Below, piece by piece: positions 15,201 to 23,318 of a stretch of DNA of 64,000 bases; the stretch's first letter is position 1; every line of letters begins with the position of its first letter. This stretch comes from Algoriphagus sp. Y33 (GTDB taxonomy: Bacteria; Bacteroidota; Bacteroidia; Cytophagales; Cyclobacteriaceae): contig NZ_CP061947.1 of the NCBI RefSeq assembly GCF_014838715.1, positions 2,976,001 through 3,040,000 on the forward strand. Reading direction: 5' to 3'. The notes under the pieces were generated by a model that was not told the DNA's origin, did no database searches, and worked only from the letters and a program-made list of their open reading frames with translations. The translations under genes and the position numbers were made by a program.

Positions 15201-17906
15201 TCAAGTTAAAGAAGGAATAGACTTGAGTGGCATTTTATGGGAGACTAGTTTATAAGCCTCCCCTATCCACAAGACAAGTGACGAAATGGACACCAAGATT
15301 AGAAACTCTGCAAAACTCAGAGGTTCGAACAAGAATATTGTCTGAAAAAACGGCACTTCGGTAATTAGTATCACGATAGCCAGAGAGACAACAAAAGCAC
15401 CGGTAACATACTTATTGGAAAAAATTCCGATCTCAAATACAGATTTTTTTAAGGAGCGCATATTGAAGAGATTATAAAGTTGGGTGCTTGCCATAGTGAT
15501 AAAAACCGCAGTTCTGGTCTTTGCAACCCCTTCATCGTAAAACCAAAGATATACCACGATGCACAGCATAGCCATGAGGACAGGCATAATAATCAAAAAA
15601 GGCAAAATCTCTCTATTTAGAAGTCCTTCCTTACGTCCTATAGGCTTTTTGTCCAATTCGTCCCCATGTCCCTGCTCAGTAGCCAAGGCGACATCCCCGA
15701 CTCCGTCAGTCACCAGATTTAACCATAAGATCTGTATTGCCGTAAGTGGAACAGGGTATCCGAGTATGATCATACAAATCAGGGTGGCTATTTCCGCAAG
15801 GTTTGTCGTGACCAGAAAAAAGCTGGCTTGTCTGGCGTTTGTAAACACCACTCTTCCGACCTCCACCGCACGTACAATCGTAGCAAAGTTGTCGTCTGCC
15901 AACACCAGATTAGCCGCATCCCGGGTGACATCAGTTCCCATTATACCCATGGCAATTCCGATATCGGCTTTTTTGAGGGCAGGGGCATCATTGACGCCAT
16001 CACCTGTCATTGCCACGAGTTCTCCCATCTGCTGCAGTCGCTCTGCAATTCTAAGTTTCATTCTGGGAGTAAGCCTGGAAAACACATTTACCCTTTTAAT
16101 CACCTCATCAAATTCTGCTTCTTCAAGCCTGAGCAATTGCTGCTCGGTCAATGCCAAAAGCTCTGTCTCCTCTTGGTGCGCTCCAATGATCCCGGTTTTT
16201 TTGGCTATGGAAACCGCTGTGTTAATATGATCCCCTGTCGCCATGATCACCCTTATCCCAGCCCTGTGGCATTTTTCAATAGCCGGTTTTACCTCAGGCC
16301 TAGGTGGATCTATCATTCCCACTATACCTAGCCAGACCAACTTATCCAGTTCATTTTCATCAATAGCATCTATAGAGGAATCCCGAACTGTCTTGAAAGC
16401 AATTCCTATGACTCTCATCGCGTCTTGGGACCATTGATCAATTTTCCCCTTTATTTTTGCTTTAACTTGATCATTTATTTCCTCAGGGCCGTTCCTACTC
16501 ATAATGAAGCCGGATTTCTCTAACAGTTTTTCCGGTGCCCCTACCACAAAAAGTTCTTTGCCTGACATGCCCCTACACAGACTCGCCCGCATCTTGAGTT
16601 GGGAATCAAACGGAAGATCCCCATATCTTTTGAAGTCTTTTTCTATTCCTGCTTTTTTGGCCATTACCAGCAATGCCGCCTCTGTTGGGTCTCCTATCGG
16701 CACCAAACCATCCTTCTGCTCTCCAAAGCTGATTTCCGCATTGTTTGAATTCGCCGACACCTGAAGCATTCTTTTTAGAATGGGAAACTCCAAAGGATTT
16801 ACAATTACATGGTTTTGGTAAAAATTCCCTGCCGGAAGCCAACCTTCACCGGAAATCTCAAATTCACCTTCTCCCATCACCATGATTTTTCTCACCGTGA
16901 GCGTGTTTTGGGTAAGCGTTCCGGTCTTATCGGTGATTATCGTGGTTACTGATCCTAAGGTCTCTACCGATGCAAAATCCTTGACTATCGCATGTTGTTT
17001 GGACATCCTGTTTGAGCCTATAGCCAAGACAATGGAGAGAACAGCCGGGAGGCCCTCAGGTATTGCAGAAACCATCACGGCAATGGAGACCAAAAGCAAT
17101 TCCTCTACTTCAAGGGATTTTCCAAAATACCCAACAATAAAAAATAAAATCGTGCTGCCTATTGCCATCATTCCCATCTGCTTGGCCAATCGATCAGATT
17201 TCAACTGAAAATTAGTCTTTTCGGGTTTTATGGCCGAAAGCGTCTGTGCGATATCACCTATAGCAGTCTGCAAGCCGGTATGACAAACCACAGCAACTGT
17301 CTGACCCCCGGAAACATAAGTGCCTTTCCATAACATATTCTTTTGGTCTGCTAACAGCGTCTCATCAGAAACCGCCACATCATGCTTCCCTATAGGTGTG
17401 GATTCTCCGGTAAGTGGGGCTTCATTTACCCGTAGGTTATTGGCTTCTAAAACCCTGGCGTCAGCGGGAATCACTTCCCCTTCCGACGAAACGATAATGT
17501 CACCGGGAACCAGATCTCTGGCATCCACCCCAGTCTTTTGCCCGTCACGAATAACAAACGCCTGCTGTACCAGCATTTTTTTAAGGGATTCAACTGATTT
17601 CTCAGCCCGATATTCTTGGATGAACCCAATCAGGGCGTTGATCAGTAAGACTGCTAGAATCACGTAGACATCCAACGTATGCCCTGTAAGAAAAGAAATA
17701 AAAGCTGCGGCAAACAGAATCCCGACCATGAGACTTTTAAACTGTCTAAAAAAAAGTAAGACCCATGACCGTTGTTTAGCTACCGGTAATTCGTTCCAGC
17801 CGTATCTAGTACGTCTTTTGGTTACTTCGATTGATGAAAGCCCTGCTTTGGAGGTTTGCAAGGTGTCCAAGGTCTCTTGTACTGTCAGATGGTGATAAGA
17901 AGGCAT
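15201..17906 (-). CDS. P-type cation-transporting ATPase (SERCA/PMR-like, Ca2+-type)
   Basis: 901 residues from ATG 17906 (MPSYHHLTVQETLDTLQ); the longest frame starts 14 codons earlier at a TTG, which I reject. It has the N-terminal cation ATPase domain, the A-domain TGES motif (APLTGESTPIGK), the phosphorylation motif DKTGTLTQ, the N-domain with KGAPE-like VVGAPEKLL, the hinge MTGDGVNDAPALKKADIGIAMG, and C-terminal membrane helices with ILWLNLVTDG. The M4 motif VSAIPEGLPA fits type II Ca2+ or Na+/K+ transporters; the ion is inferred. It heads the operon ATPase, histidine kinase, REC-Crp. CtpF, a member of this class, is part of the mycobacterial dormancy regulon. Confidence 0.93.
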   Translation of the reverse strand: MPSYHHLTVQETLDTLQTSKAGLSSIEVTKRRTRYGWNELPVAKQRSWVLLFFRQFKSLMVGILFAAAFISFLTGHTLDVYVILAVLLINALIGFIQEYRAEKSVESLKKMLVQQAFVIRDGQKTGVDARDLVPGDIIVSSEGEVIPADARVLEANNLRVNEAPLTGESTPIGKHDVAVSDETLLADQKNMLWKGTYVSGGQTVAVVCHTGLQTAIGDIAQTLSAIKPEKTNFQLKSDRLAKQMGMMAIGSTILFFIVGYFGKSLEVEELLLVSIAVMVSAIPEGLPAVLSIVLAIGSNRMSKQHAIVKDFASVETLGSVTTIITDKTGTLTQNTLTVRKIMVMGEGEFEISGEGWLPAGNFYQNHVIVNPLEFPILKRMLQVSANSNNAEISFGEQKDGLVPIGDPTEAALLVMAKKAGIEKDFKRYGDLPFDSQLKMRASLCRGMSGKELFVVGAPEKLLEKSGFIMSRNGPEEINDQVKAKIKGKIDQWSQDAMRVIGIAFKTVRDSSIDAIDENELDKLVWLGIVGMIDPPRPEVKPAIEKCHRAGIRVIMATGDHINTAVSIAKKTGIIGAHQEETELLALTEQQLLRLEEAEFDEVIKRVNVFSRLTPRMKLRIAERLQQMGELVAMTGDGVNDAPALKKADIGIAMGIMGTDVTRDAANLVLADDNFATIVRAVEVGRVVFTNARQASFFLVTTNLAEIATLICMIILGYPVPLTAIQILWLNLVTDGVGDVALATEQGHGDELDKKPIGRKEGLLNREILPFLIIMPVLMAMLCIVVYLWFYDEGVAKTRTAVFITMASTQLYNLFNMRSLKKSVFEIGIFSNKYVTGAFVVSLAIVILITEVPFFQTIFLFEPLSFAEFLILVSISSLVLWIGEAYKLVSHKMPLKSIPSLT

Positions 17907-17942
17907 AGCCACAAAAATGCAGGGAATGCGAAAACCAACTAA

Positions 17943-17954
17943 TGACAAAGATCA
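17943..17954. promoter_or_regulatory. TGAY-N4-RTCA palindrome (candidate autoregulatory operator)
   Basis: TGACAAAGATCA, centred 42 bp upstream of the P-ATPase start. This gene heads the operon that encodes the REC-Crp regulator, so control through this site would be autoregulatory. Confidence 0.6.
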
Positions 17955-18062
17955 TCACCTGGTAAAATTATGGTCAGCATGAACAGAATGCTTCTATAAA
18001 AAAACAGTGATGAATAAAACCACTTCTACCTCCTTCATTGCGACAAGGATTATTCTTTTTGA

Positions 18063-18074
18063 TGACCCAGATCA
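18063..18074. promoter_or_regulatory. TGAY-N4-RTCA palindrome (candidate RR-Crp operator)
   Basis: TGACCCAGATCA, centred 86 bp upstream of the GH57 start at 18155. Confidence 0.6.
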
Positions 18075-18154
18075 TTTCAAGCTTCCAAGTTTGGGAAGAT
18101 CTTTAATTAAAAATGAAAGTCCTCTAATTTTTCTTCACCAGCCAATTTTCGAAT

Positions 18155-19459
18155 ATGAAAAACATTTGCCTTTATTTCAAAATTCATCAGCCCTTCCGAC
18201 TCGTAAATTTCCCCTTTTTCGAGATTGGAAACGGAAAGAATTATTTCGACGAGGAACTGAACAGTTCCATCCTAAATGAAGAAGTGCTCAATTCATATTT
18301 ACCTTTAAATCGACTGTTGCTACAGCTTATCCGTACGCATGATAAAAAATTCAGTGTGAGCTTTTGCATTTCCGGAACTGCGCTGGAGCAGTTTGAAAAA
18401 TATGCGCCTGAGGTCATTGCAAGCTTTCAGGAGCTTTTTGACACCGGCTGTGTGGAATTTATCGGTGAGACTTATGCCCACTCCTTGGCAGCGTTGAAAA
18501 GCCGTAAGGAATTTGCCCGGCAGGCAGTATTCCATTCTGGAAAAGTAAATGAACTGTTTGGTGCGAGTCCAAAGACATTTCGAATTCCACAGCTGACCTA
18601 CACCGATGCAATCGGAGAAATCCTGTTTGACATGGGATTTAAAACACTGGTTCTGGAAGGCAATGATATTAATTGGATAGATGGGGCTGTCAACTACACG
18701 TATAAAAGCGCACTTACTCCTGAATTAAAAATCTTGCTAAACAACCAAAAGCTTAGCGATGATATTACCCTGAGATTTTCAGACATACAATGGACTGAGT
18801 TTCCCTTAACCGCAGCAAAATACATCGATTGGCTTAAGGCAACTCCTGAGAAAGAGCAGTTGATCAACCTTTTCTTAAACTATGGAGACCTGGGTAAGCT
18901 CCAACAAAATGGCTGGGGTATTGTTGGATTTCTGGATGCATTCATTGGAAAGTCCCTGTCTTCAGGAATCCAGTTGACCACGCCCTCTTTCCTAGAGCCA
19001 ATGGACCATGAAGCAACCTTATTCGCTTCATCAATCCTATCTTCATCAGGGAAAAACAGCCGGCATGAAATGGCATGCCAAATGGGAAATGATATGCAAA
19101 AAGAGGCTTTTTATTCCCTTTATGACCTGGAAAACCTCATAGTGGACTGTCCTGACCCCGGCATACAGCGTGACTGGCTGTATCTCCAATCCAGTGATCA
19201 TTTTTACTATATGGGTACCGGCCAAATGCTGCCAAACGGAAAACACCCCCATCTTAGTCCTTATGAAAGCCCATTTCTGGCATTTATAAATTTTATGAAT
19301 GTGATTTCAGATTATCGTAGCAAGGCAGTTGGCTTAATGAAATCCCTTACAACAACAAGACTTAACCAACTAAAAAGCGAAAAAACAAAAAGGAAAGTAC
19401 CGCCGGAGCTATTACAACAAGGAGCTCACCCGACCGGCGTTTATACACCGACAATTTGA
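18155..19459 (+). CDS. GH57 glycoside hydrolase (alpha-amylase/glucanotransferase-like)
   Basis: 434 residues without a signal peptide, so cytoplasmic. It opens with the GH57 conserved region 1 (CLYFKIHQPFRL, with the HQP motif) and has VEFIGETYAHSLAALKSR, corresponding to the region around the catalytic Glu, then FRIPQLTYTD and a region with HEATLFASSI. The size fits bacterial GH57 alpha-amylase-type enzymes, which act on alpha-1,4-glucans. Substrate specificity cannot be read from sequence. With the two GT4 genes of the island it suggests turnover of an intracellular glucan. It has a TGAC-N4-ATCA site 86 bp upstream. Confidence 0.88.
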   Translation: MKNICLYFKIHQPFRLVNFPFFEIGNGKNYFDEELNSSILNEEVLNSYLPLNRLLLQLIRTHDKKFSVSFCISGTALEQFEKYAPEVIASFQELFDTGCVEFIGETYAHSLAALKSRKEFARQAVFHSGKVNELFGASPKTFRIPQLTYTDAIGEILFDMGFKTLVLEGNDINWIDGAVNYTYKSALTPELKILLNNQKLSDDITLRFSDIQWTEFPLTAAKYIDWLKATPEKEQLINLFLNYGDLGKLQQNGWGIVGFLDAFIGKSLSSGIQLTTPSFLEPMDHEATLFASSILSSSGKNSRHEMACQMGNDMQKEAFYSLYDLENLIVDCPDPGIQRDWLYLQSSDHFYYMGTGQMLPNGKHPHLSPYESPFLAFINFMNVISDYRSKAVGLMKSLTTTRLNQLKSEKTKRKVPPELLQQGAHPTGVYTPTI

Positions 19460-19790
19460 TTTCCAAATCCAGCTTCAAACACATTTTTGCAGGTCGATAA
19501 TTCCATAACTTACCGTTTCATGGTACATATTCTTTTGCCAAAAGGGCAAATTTATTTTAAAGTTGTAAACCTATCCATTTAGGACTACCTTAGCCCCTCC
19601 TCCGCAAGAAGAAAACCCCATTAAGCCTGTATAGCAAGTTCCCACACTTCAACACACACCGTACAATGTCCCTTAAAACCGGGATATCAACTCGATACTT
19701 ATGACACTTTTTTCATTTGTGGCAATATTCCTGTAGCGTTATTGCCCATGCCGTCGTTTATTACACTTGAAGACTAAACCAACCACCTTT
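19460..19790. other. Intergenic region without recognised features
   Basis: The gap between the GH57 and GT4 genes. It contains neither a TGAY-N4-RTCA palindrome nor a convincing hairpin that I can see. The frame of the next gene extends back to TTG 19767. Confidence 0.4.
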
Positions 19791-20954
19791 ATGAGAATCG
19801 GATTTGATGCTAAACGTGCATTCAAAAACTTTACAGGACTTGGCAATTACAGCAGGTTTATTTTAAAGTCATTGAGTCAAAATTTCCCTTCCAACGATTA
19901 CCTTCTCTTCACCCCTGAGGTCCGAAGAGAGGCCACGGAAATATCGCTGGCCTGTAACAACGCAAATCAAAAAACCATAACACCCAATGACCTCTGGAAG
20001 CTCCCCGGCGTCTCAGGGGCATGGAGGAGTATTTTTCAAGGTATAAAACATTCAGAAAGCCATCTGGATATATTCCATGGACTGAGTAATGAGATTCCAC
20101 TGTTCAAAAACAAATCGACCAAGTACGTGGTGACTGTACACGATCTCCTCTTCTGCAGGTATCCGGAACTTTTCAATCCCATCGATGTACAAATCTACAA
20201 ACTGAAAATGGGAAGGTCTTGCAGAACTGCAGATCAGGTAATAGCGGTAAGTGAGCAAACAAAAAAAGACCTAATCACCTATTTCGGAATAGATCCCAAC
20301 AAGATAAAAGTGGTATATCAGGGTGTGCATGAAATCTTCAATCAAGAGGTCAGTCTAGACAAAAGCCTCCACGTAAAGCAAAAATACAATCTCCCTGACC
20401 GTTACCTATTATTTGTCAGCACGATAGATAAGCGAAAAAACGTACAGTTGATCCTAGAAGCACTCAAAGAGCGGAGAGACTGGGATTGCCCTTTGGTCGT
20501 AATAGGCAGACCTACTGCCTATCTGTCGAATCTAAAAAACTACATTCACGAGCATCGATTAGAGAATAAAGTAAGTTTTCTACACGACGTATCCTTTGAA
20601 GATCTCCCCACAATATACAAGATGGCTCATGTGTTTATCTACCCATCCTACTTTGAAGGCTTTGGTATCCCTATTATAGAAGCTCAGCGCATGGGAGTTC
20701 CGGTCATCACAAGTACCGGGTCATGTTTCCGTGAAGCTGGCGGCAACGGAGCTTTATATGGGCGACCGGACGCCCCTGCCGACTTGATCGCCCATATTGA
20801 CCTACTCAACGACGAATCCCAGCGGGAAGCTCTTATCCAGAAAGGACATATGAATATCAAGCGTTTTGATCAGAAAATTATTTCCAGGCAAATGATGGAA
20901 ATCTATGAGGAAGTGATGGAGGTTTCTTCCCTGAGACCCGCATTGGCACATTGA
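19791..20954 (+). CDS. GT4 family glycosyltransferase
   Basis: 387 residues from ATG 19791 (MRIGFDAKRAFKNFTGLGNYSR); a TTG eight codons upstream gives the longest frame but is not needed. GT-B fold: N-terminal GLGNYSRF loop and HGLSNEIPLF, then a donor-binding domain with YLLFVSTIDKRKNVQLILEAL, VIGRPTAYLSNL and the E-x7-E motif in YFEGFGIPIIEAQRMGVPVI. The N-terminal sequence resembles mannosyltransferase/trehalose-phosphate-synthase-like GT4 enzymes acting early in glycan assembly; donor and acceptor are unknown. Two bases after the stop codon begins the decayed IS66 fragment on the other strand. Confidence 0.9.
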   Translation: MRIGFDAKRAFKNFTGLGNYSRFILKSLSQNFPSNDYLLFTPEVRREATEISLACNNANQKTITPNDLWKLPGVSGAWRSIFQGIKHSESHLDIFHGLSNEIPLFKNKSTKYVVTVHDLLFCRYPELFNPIDVQIYKLKMGRSCRTADQVIAVSEQTKKDLITYFGIDPNKIKVVYQGVHEIFNQEVSLDKSLHVKQKYNLPDRYLLFVSTIDKRKNVQLILEALKERRDWDCPLVVIGRPTAYLSNLKNYIHEHRLENKVSFLHDVSFEDLPTIYKMAHVFIYPSYFEGFGIPIIEAQRMGVPVITSTGSCFREAGGNGALYGRPDAPADLIAHIDLLNDESQREALIQKGHMNIKRFDQKIISRQMMEIYEEVMEVSSLRPALAH

Positions 20955-20955
20955 G

Positions 20956-21168
20956 TCATTCAAATTCATTGATTTTGTTCTTTTTGCAACAAGCCATAAA
21001 TGAGTACATCCCGGCAGCTCTCTCCGATGCCTGGTGTGATTCTGCGAACAAAAATGCTTCCCCCCCCGCCGCAAGGGGACATACCGCACTTTCTATCAGA
21101 TTATTGTCTATCTCCATCTGGCCTCGGAATTTGTTCGCACTGAGTCCCGCCCATCTGGGCAGTATGTA
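20956..21168 (-). pseudogene. IS66-type transposase C-terminal remnant
   Basis: Reading the minus strand gives about 70 residues without a start: YILPRWAGLSANKFRGQMEI, then DNNLIESAV, PLAAGGEAFLFAESHQASER, and AAGMYSFMACCKKNKINEFE before the stop at 20956. This is the C-terminal signature of IS66 TnpC proteins (IDNN.IENAIRPLALGRKN..FAGS...AERAAM.YS). A stop codon lies just upstream and the rest of the element is absent. IS66 inverted repeats are not visible. A small hairpin, AAAAGCT-N5-AGCTTTT, follows at 21245-21263; the rest of 21169-21409 is empty. Confidence 0.75.
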
Positions 21169-21409
21169 TCAATGGTTGTTCCCATAGGACTCTTGGCATA
21201 AAGGAAATAATATTGTTATTTCTCAGTTGAAACGACATTATAAAAAAAGCTGGAACAGCTTTTCGGCTTCCCATCTTTCTTTTGTATTCCTGAAGTAAAT
21301 GATGACGTCAATTTCCGTTCTCGGACCACGATGAAATATTTTAAAAAGTCAAGTCCTTCTCTTATGCTATGTTTTTTTTTGAAAATAGAAGTCATTGTGA
21401 AGATTTATG

Positions 21410-22210
21410 TTATTTGTAGCAAAAAACAGTGATAGCCATATCAAACCTTTCACATATGAGTGAATCGTCTACAAAAGGTCGTCGACGTGTAGAAGATTCT
21501 TTCAAGTGGTATCGAAAACCCGCTGTTTCTATCATCTCCAGGAGTATATGAAGCGTCTGAGGTTTATTGATATCGTTATGATATTCGAAGAAAATGTGCG
21601 AAGCATTCCCAAGTAGCTTTTGGCAAGATTCTAATACTTCGTACTCAGCCCCTTCTATGTCTATTTTCAGGAAATCCACTTTATCTGTTAGCCAGTCCGC
21701 TAAGGGGACTGCATTGACTTTGGTAATAGACTCATTGGTGTCCTGATAGATATGGTCAATAGTTCCGCCCATTCCCCCATCCGAATGAAAAGTCAGTTCG
21801 GCTTCTTCCGTCCAGACGGCTTTTCGGTGGAGAGTCACATTGCTTAAGTTGAAATTTCGGACATTTTCCTGTAAGATTTCGAAAATGGTCTCATCAGGCT
21901 CAAAAGCAATGATCTGATGATTGGGGTAATGCAGGGAGAAATATAGCACGCTCAGTCCCATATTGGCTCCGCAATCCAAAATGACTCCATTTTCGGATAT
22001 TGCGGGGTTGAATTTATACAGTTCATCCTGAAAGAGCTCCTTGTAGGTGACAGCAAAACTTGCGGCGTGATGAAATCGGAAAGGATTACCAAAAATTGTG
22101 GTGGATCCTGAAACATCCTGGGGCAATTGTTGGATCCTTTCCAACTCCTTTGAAACGGATTTCACTTGTTGGTTCTTATTTTTGCTCTGAAACAGGAAGT
22201 TAAATTTCAT
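21410..22210 (-). CDS. FkbM family methyltransferase
   Basis: 266 residues from ATG 22210 (MKFNFLFQSKNKNQQ). The longest frame extends 29 codons further upstream but that stretch (CCMLYSGYIYPSCGKRE) looks non-coding. The SAM-binding motif I is VILDCGANMGLSVLYFS, motif II is IIAFEPDETIFEILQENV, and the FkbM hallmark VDFLKIDIEGAEYEVLESC is present. FkbM enzymes O-methylate sugars in polysaccharides and antibiotics. The gene marks the left boundary of the polysaccharide locus. Confidence 0.9.
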   Translation of the reverse strand: MKFNFLFQSKNKNQQVKSVSKELERIQQLPQDVSGSTTIFGNPFRFHHAASFAVTYKELFQDELYKFNPAISENGVILDCGANMGLSVLYFSLHYPNHQIIAFEPDETIFEILQENVRNFNLSNVTLHRKAVWTEEAELTFHSDGGMGGTIDHIYQDTNESITKVNAVPLADWLTDKVDFLKIDIEGAEYEVLESCQKLLGNASHIFFEYHNDINKPQTLHILLEMIETAGFRYHLKESSTRRRPFVDDSLICERFDMAITVFCYK

Positions 22211-22381
22211 GAAAGGTAAATTGTGGGTGCAAACTTCCCGCTTCCCGCAGGATGGGTAAATGTATCCAGAGTAGAGCATACAACAAAACAAATCCATAAA
22301 TTGAAGGCCAGAAAATAATGTGCTTAATTGCTATTTCCACCTTCGCAAATACTTCTATCTATACCATAAAACGAAAGTATA

Positions 22382-23275
22382 ATGATTTCAATTATTATCT
22401 GTTCAGCAAATAAACCATATCTGGATGCAGTCAAAGAAAGCATTGCCAAAACTATAGGCTGTGAGTATGAGATTTTATCTTATGAAAACGCTAAAGGTGA
22501 GCACGGGATATGTGAAATATATAACCAAGGGGCTGCGGAGGCAAGGTATGATATAGTATGTTTTATGCATGAAGACATAGAATACAAAACTCAGGATTGG
22601 GGCAAAATTGTTTTAAGGACTTTTTCTGAAAATCCTTCTCTGGGTTTATTGGGAGTAGCTGGAGGGGATTATAAATCTCTTGCTCCTTCAAGTTGGTTCA
22701 ACTTTGAAGCTCCAGCAGTATTCCCTGGAAATAAGTATGTAAATCTCATCCAAGGGTTTAAATCTGTTCACAAAGAACCCGTGCTTGAGTTTTGTAATCC
22801 AAAAGATCAAAAACTGGCAGAAGTAGCTTGTGTAGATGGCTTATGGATGTGTACTAAAAAATCAATCTCAACCACACTCAAATTTGATGAAATGCTCCTA
22901 AAAGGCTTTCATGGCTATGATATAGATTACTCCATTGCCGTTGGGCAGAAATATACTGTTGGAGTCACTTTTGATGTTTTGATCCATCATTTGTCGGAGG
23001 GGAAATTCGAAGATCTGTGGCTGTTGGAAATCCTAAAAGTCCATAAAAAATGGAGCAGAATCCTTCCCATAAACAAAGTAGGACTTGATAAAAAGGAGGT
23101 AATACGTCTTGAAAAACGCCTATTTAAATTGTTTATGGTTAGGCTTTGCGAAAAAGGTTGGTCAAAAAAAAGGATGATTGATATACTTTGGGCTGCTAGA
23201 AAATCCAAAATCATGTCCTTATCCCTATTTTCATCACTCTTACTATTTGTTGCTAAAGTAAAAAAAACAGCGTAG
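22382..23275 (+). CDS. Glycosyltransferase (PF13712-like)
   Basis: 297 residues. The N-terminus ISIIICSANKPYLDAVKESI with YEILSYENAKGEHGICEIYNQ and IVCFMHEDIEY is the pattern of the short GT-A-like family PF13712, where the HED segment takes the place of DxD. WFNFEAPAVFPG and DGLWMCTKKS are further landmarks, and a hydrophobic C-terminal helix (LFSSLLLFVAKV) may associate with membrane. It is one of only two plus-strand genes in the polysaccharide locus. The sugar is unknown. Confidence 0.82.
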   Translation: MISIIICSANKPYLDAVKESIAKTIGCEYEILSYENAKGEHGICEIYNQGAAEARYDIVCFMHEDIEYKTQDWGKIVLRTFSENPSLGLLGVAGGDYKSLAPSSWFNFEAPAVFPGNKYVNLIQGFKSVHKEPVLEFCNPKDQKLAEVACVDGLWMCTKKSISTTLKFDEMLLKGFHGYDIDYSIAVGQKYTVGVTFDVLIHHLSEGKFEDLWLLEILKVHKKWSRILPINKVGLDKKEVIRLEKRLFKLFMVRLCEKGWSKKRMIDILWAARKSKIMSLSLFSSLLLFVAKVKKTA

Positions 23276-23318
23276 AATGCATTTAACTTGCATATAGAAA
23301 GTATCCTGTTACTTTCAT

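Noticed and set aside
15559..16331. Two long plus-strand frames (223 and 167 codons) opposite the P-ATPase gene
   Set aside because: Antisense to a gene with complete family motifs; no start context and no domain.
18007..18279. 90-codon plus-strand frame overlapping the GH57 start
   Set aside because: Different frame from GH57, covers its promoter and the candidate operator; no domain.
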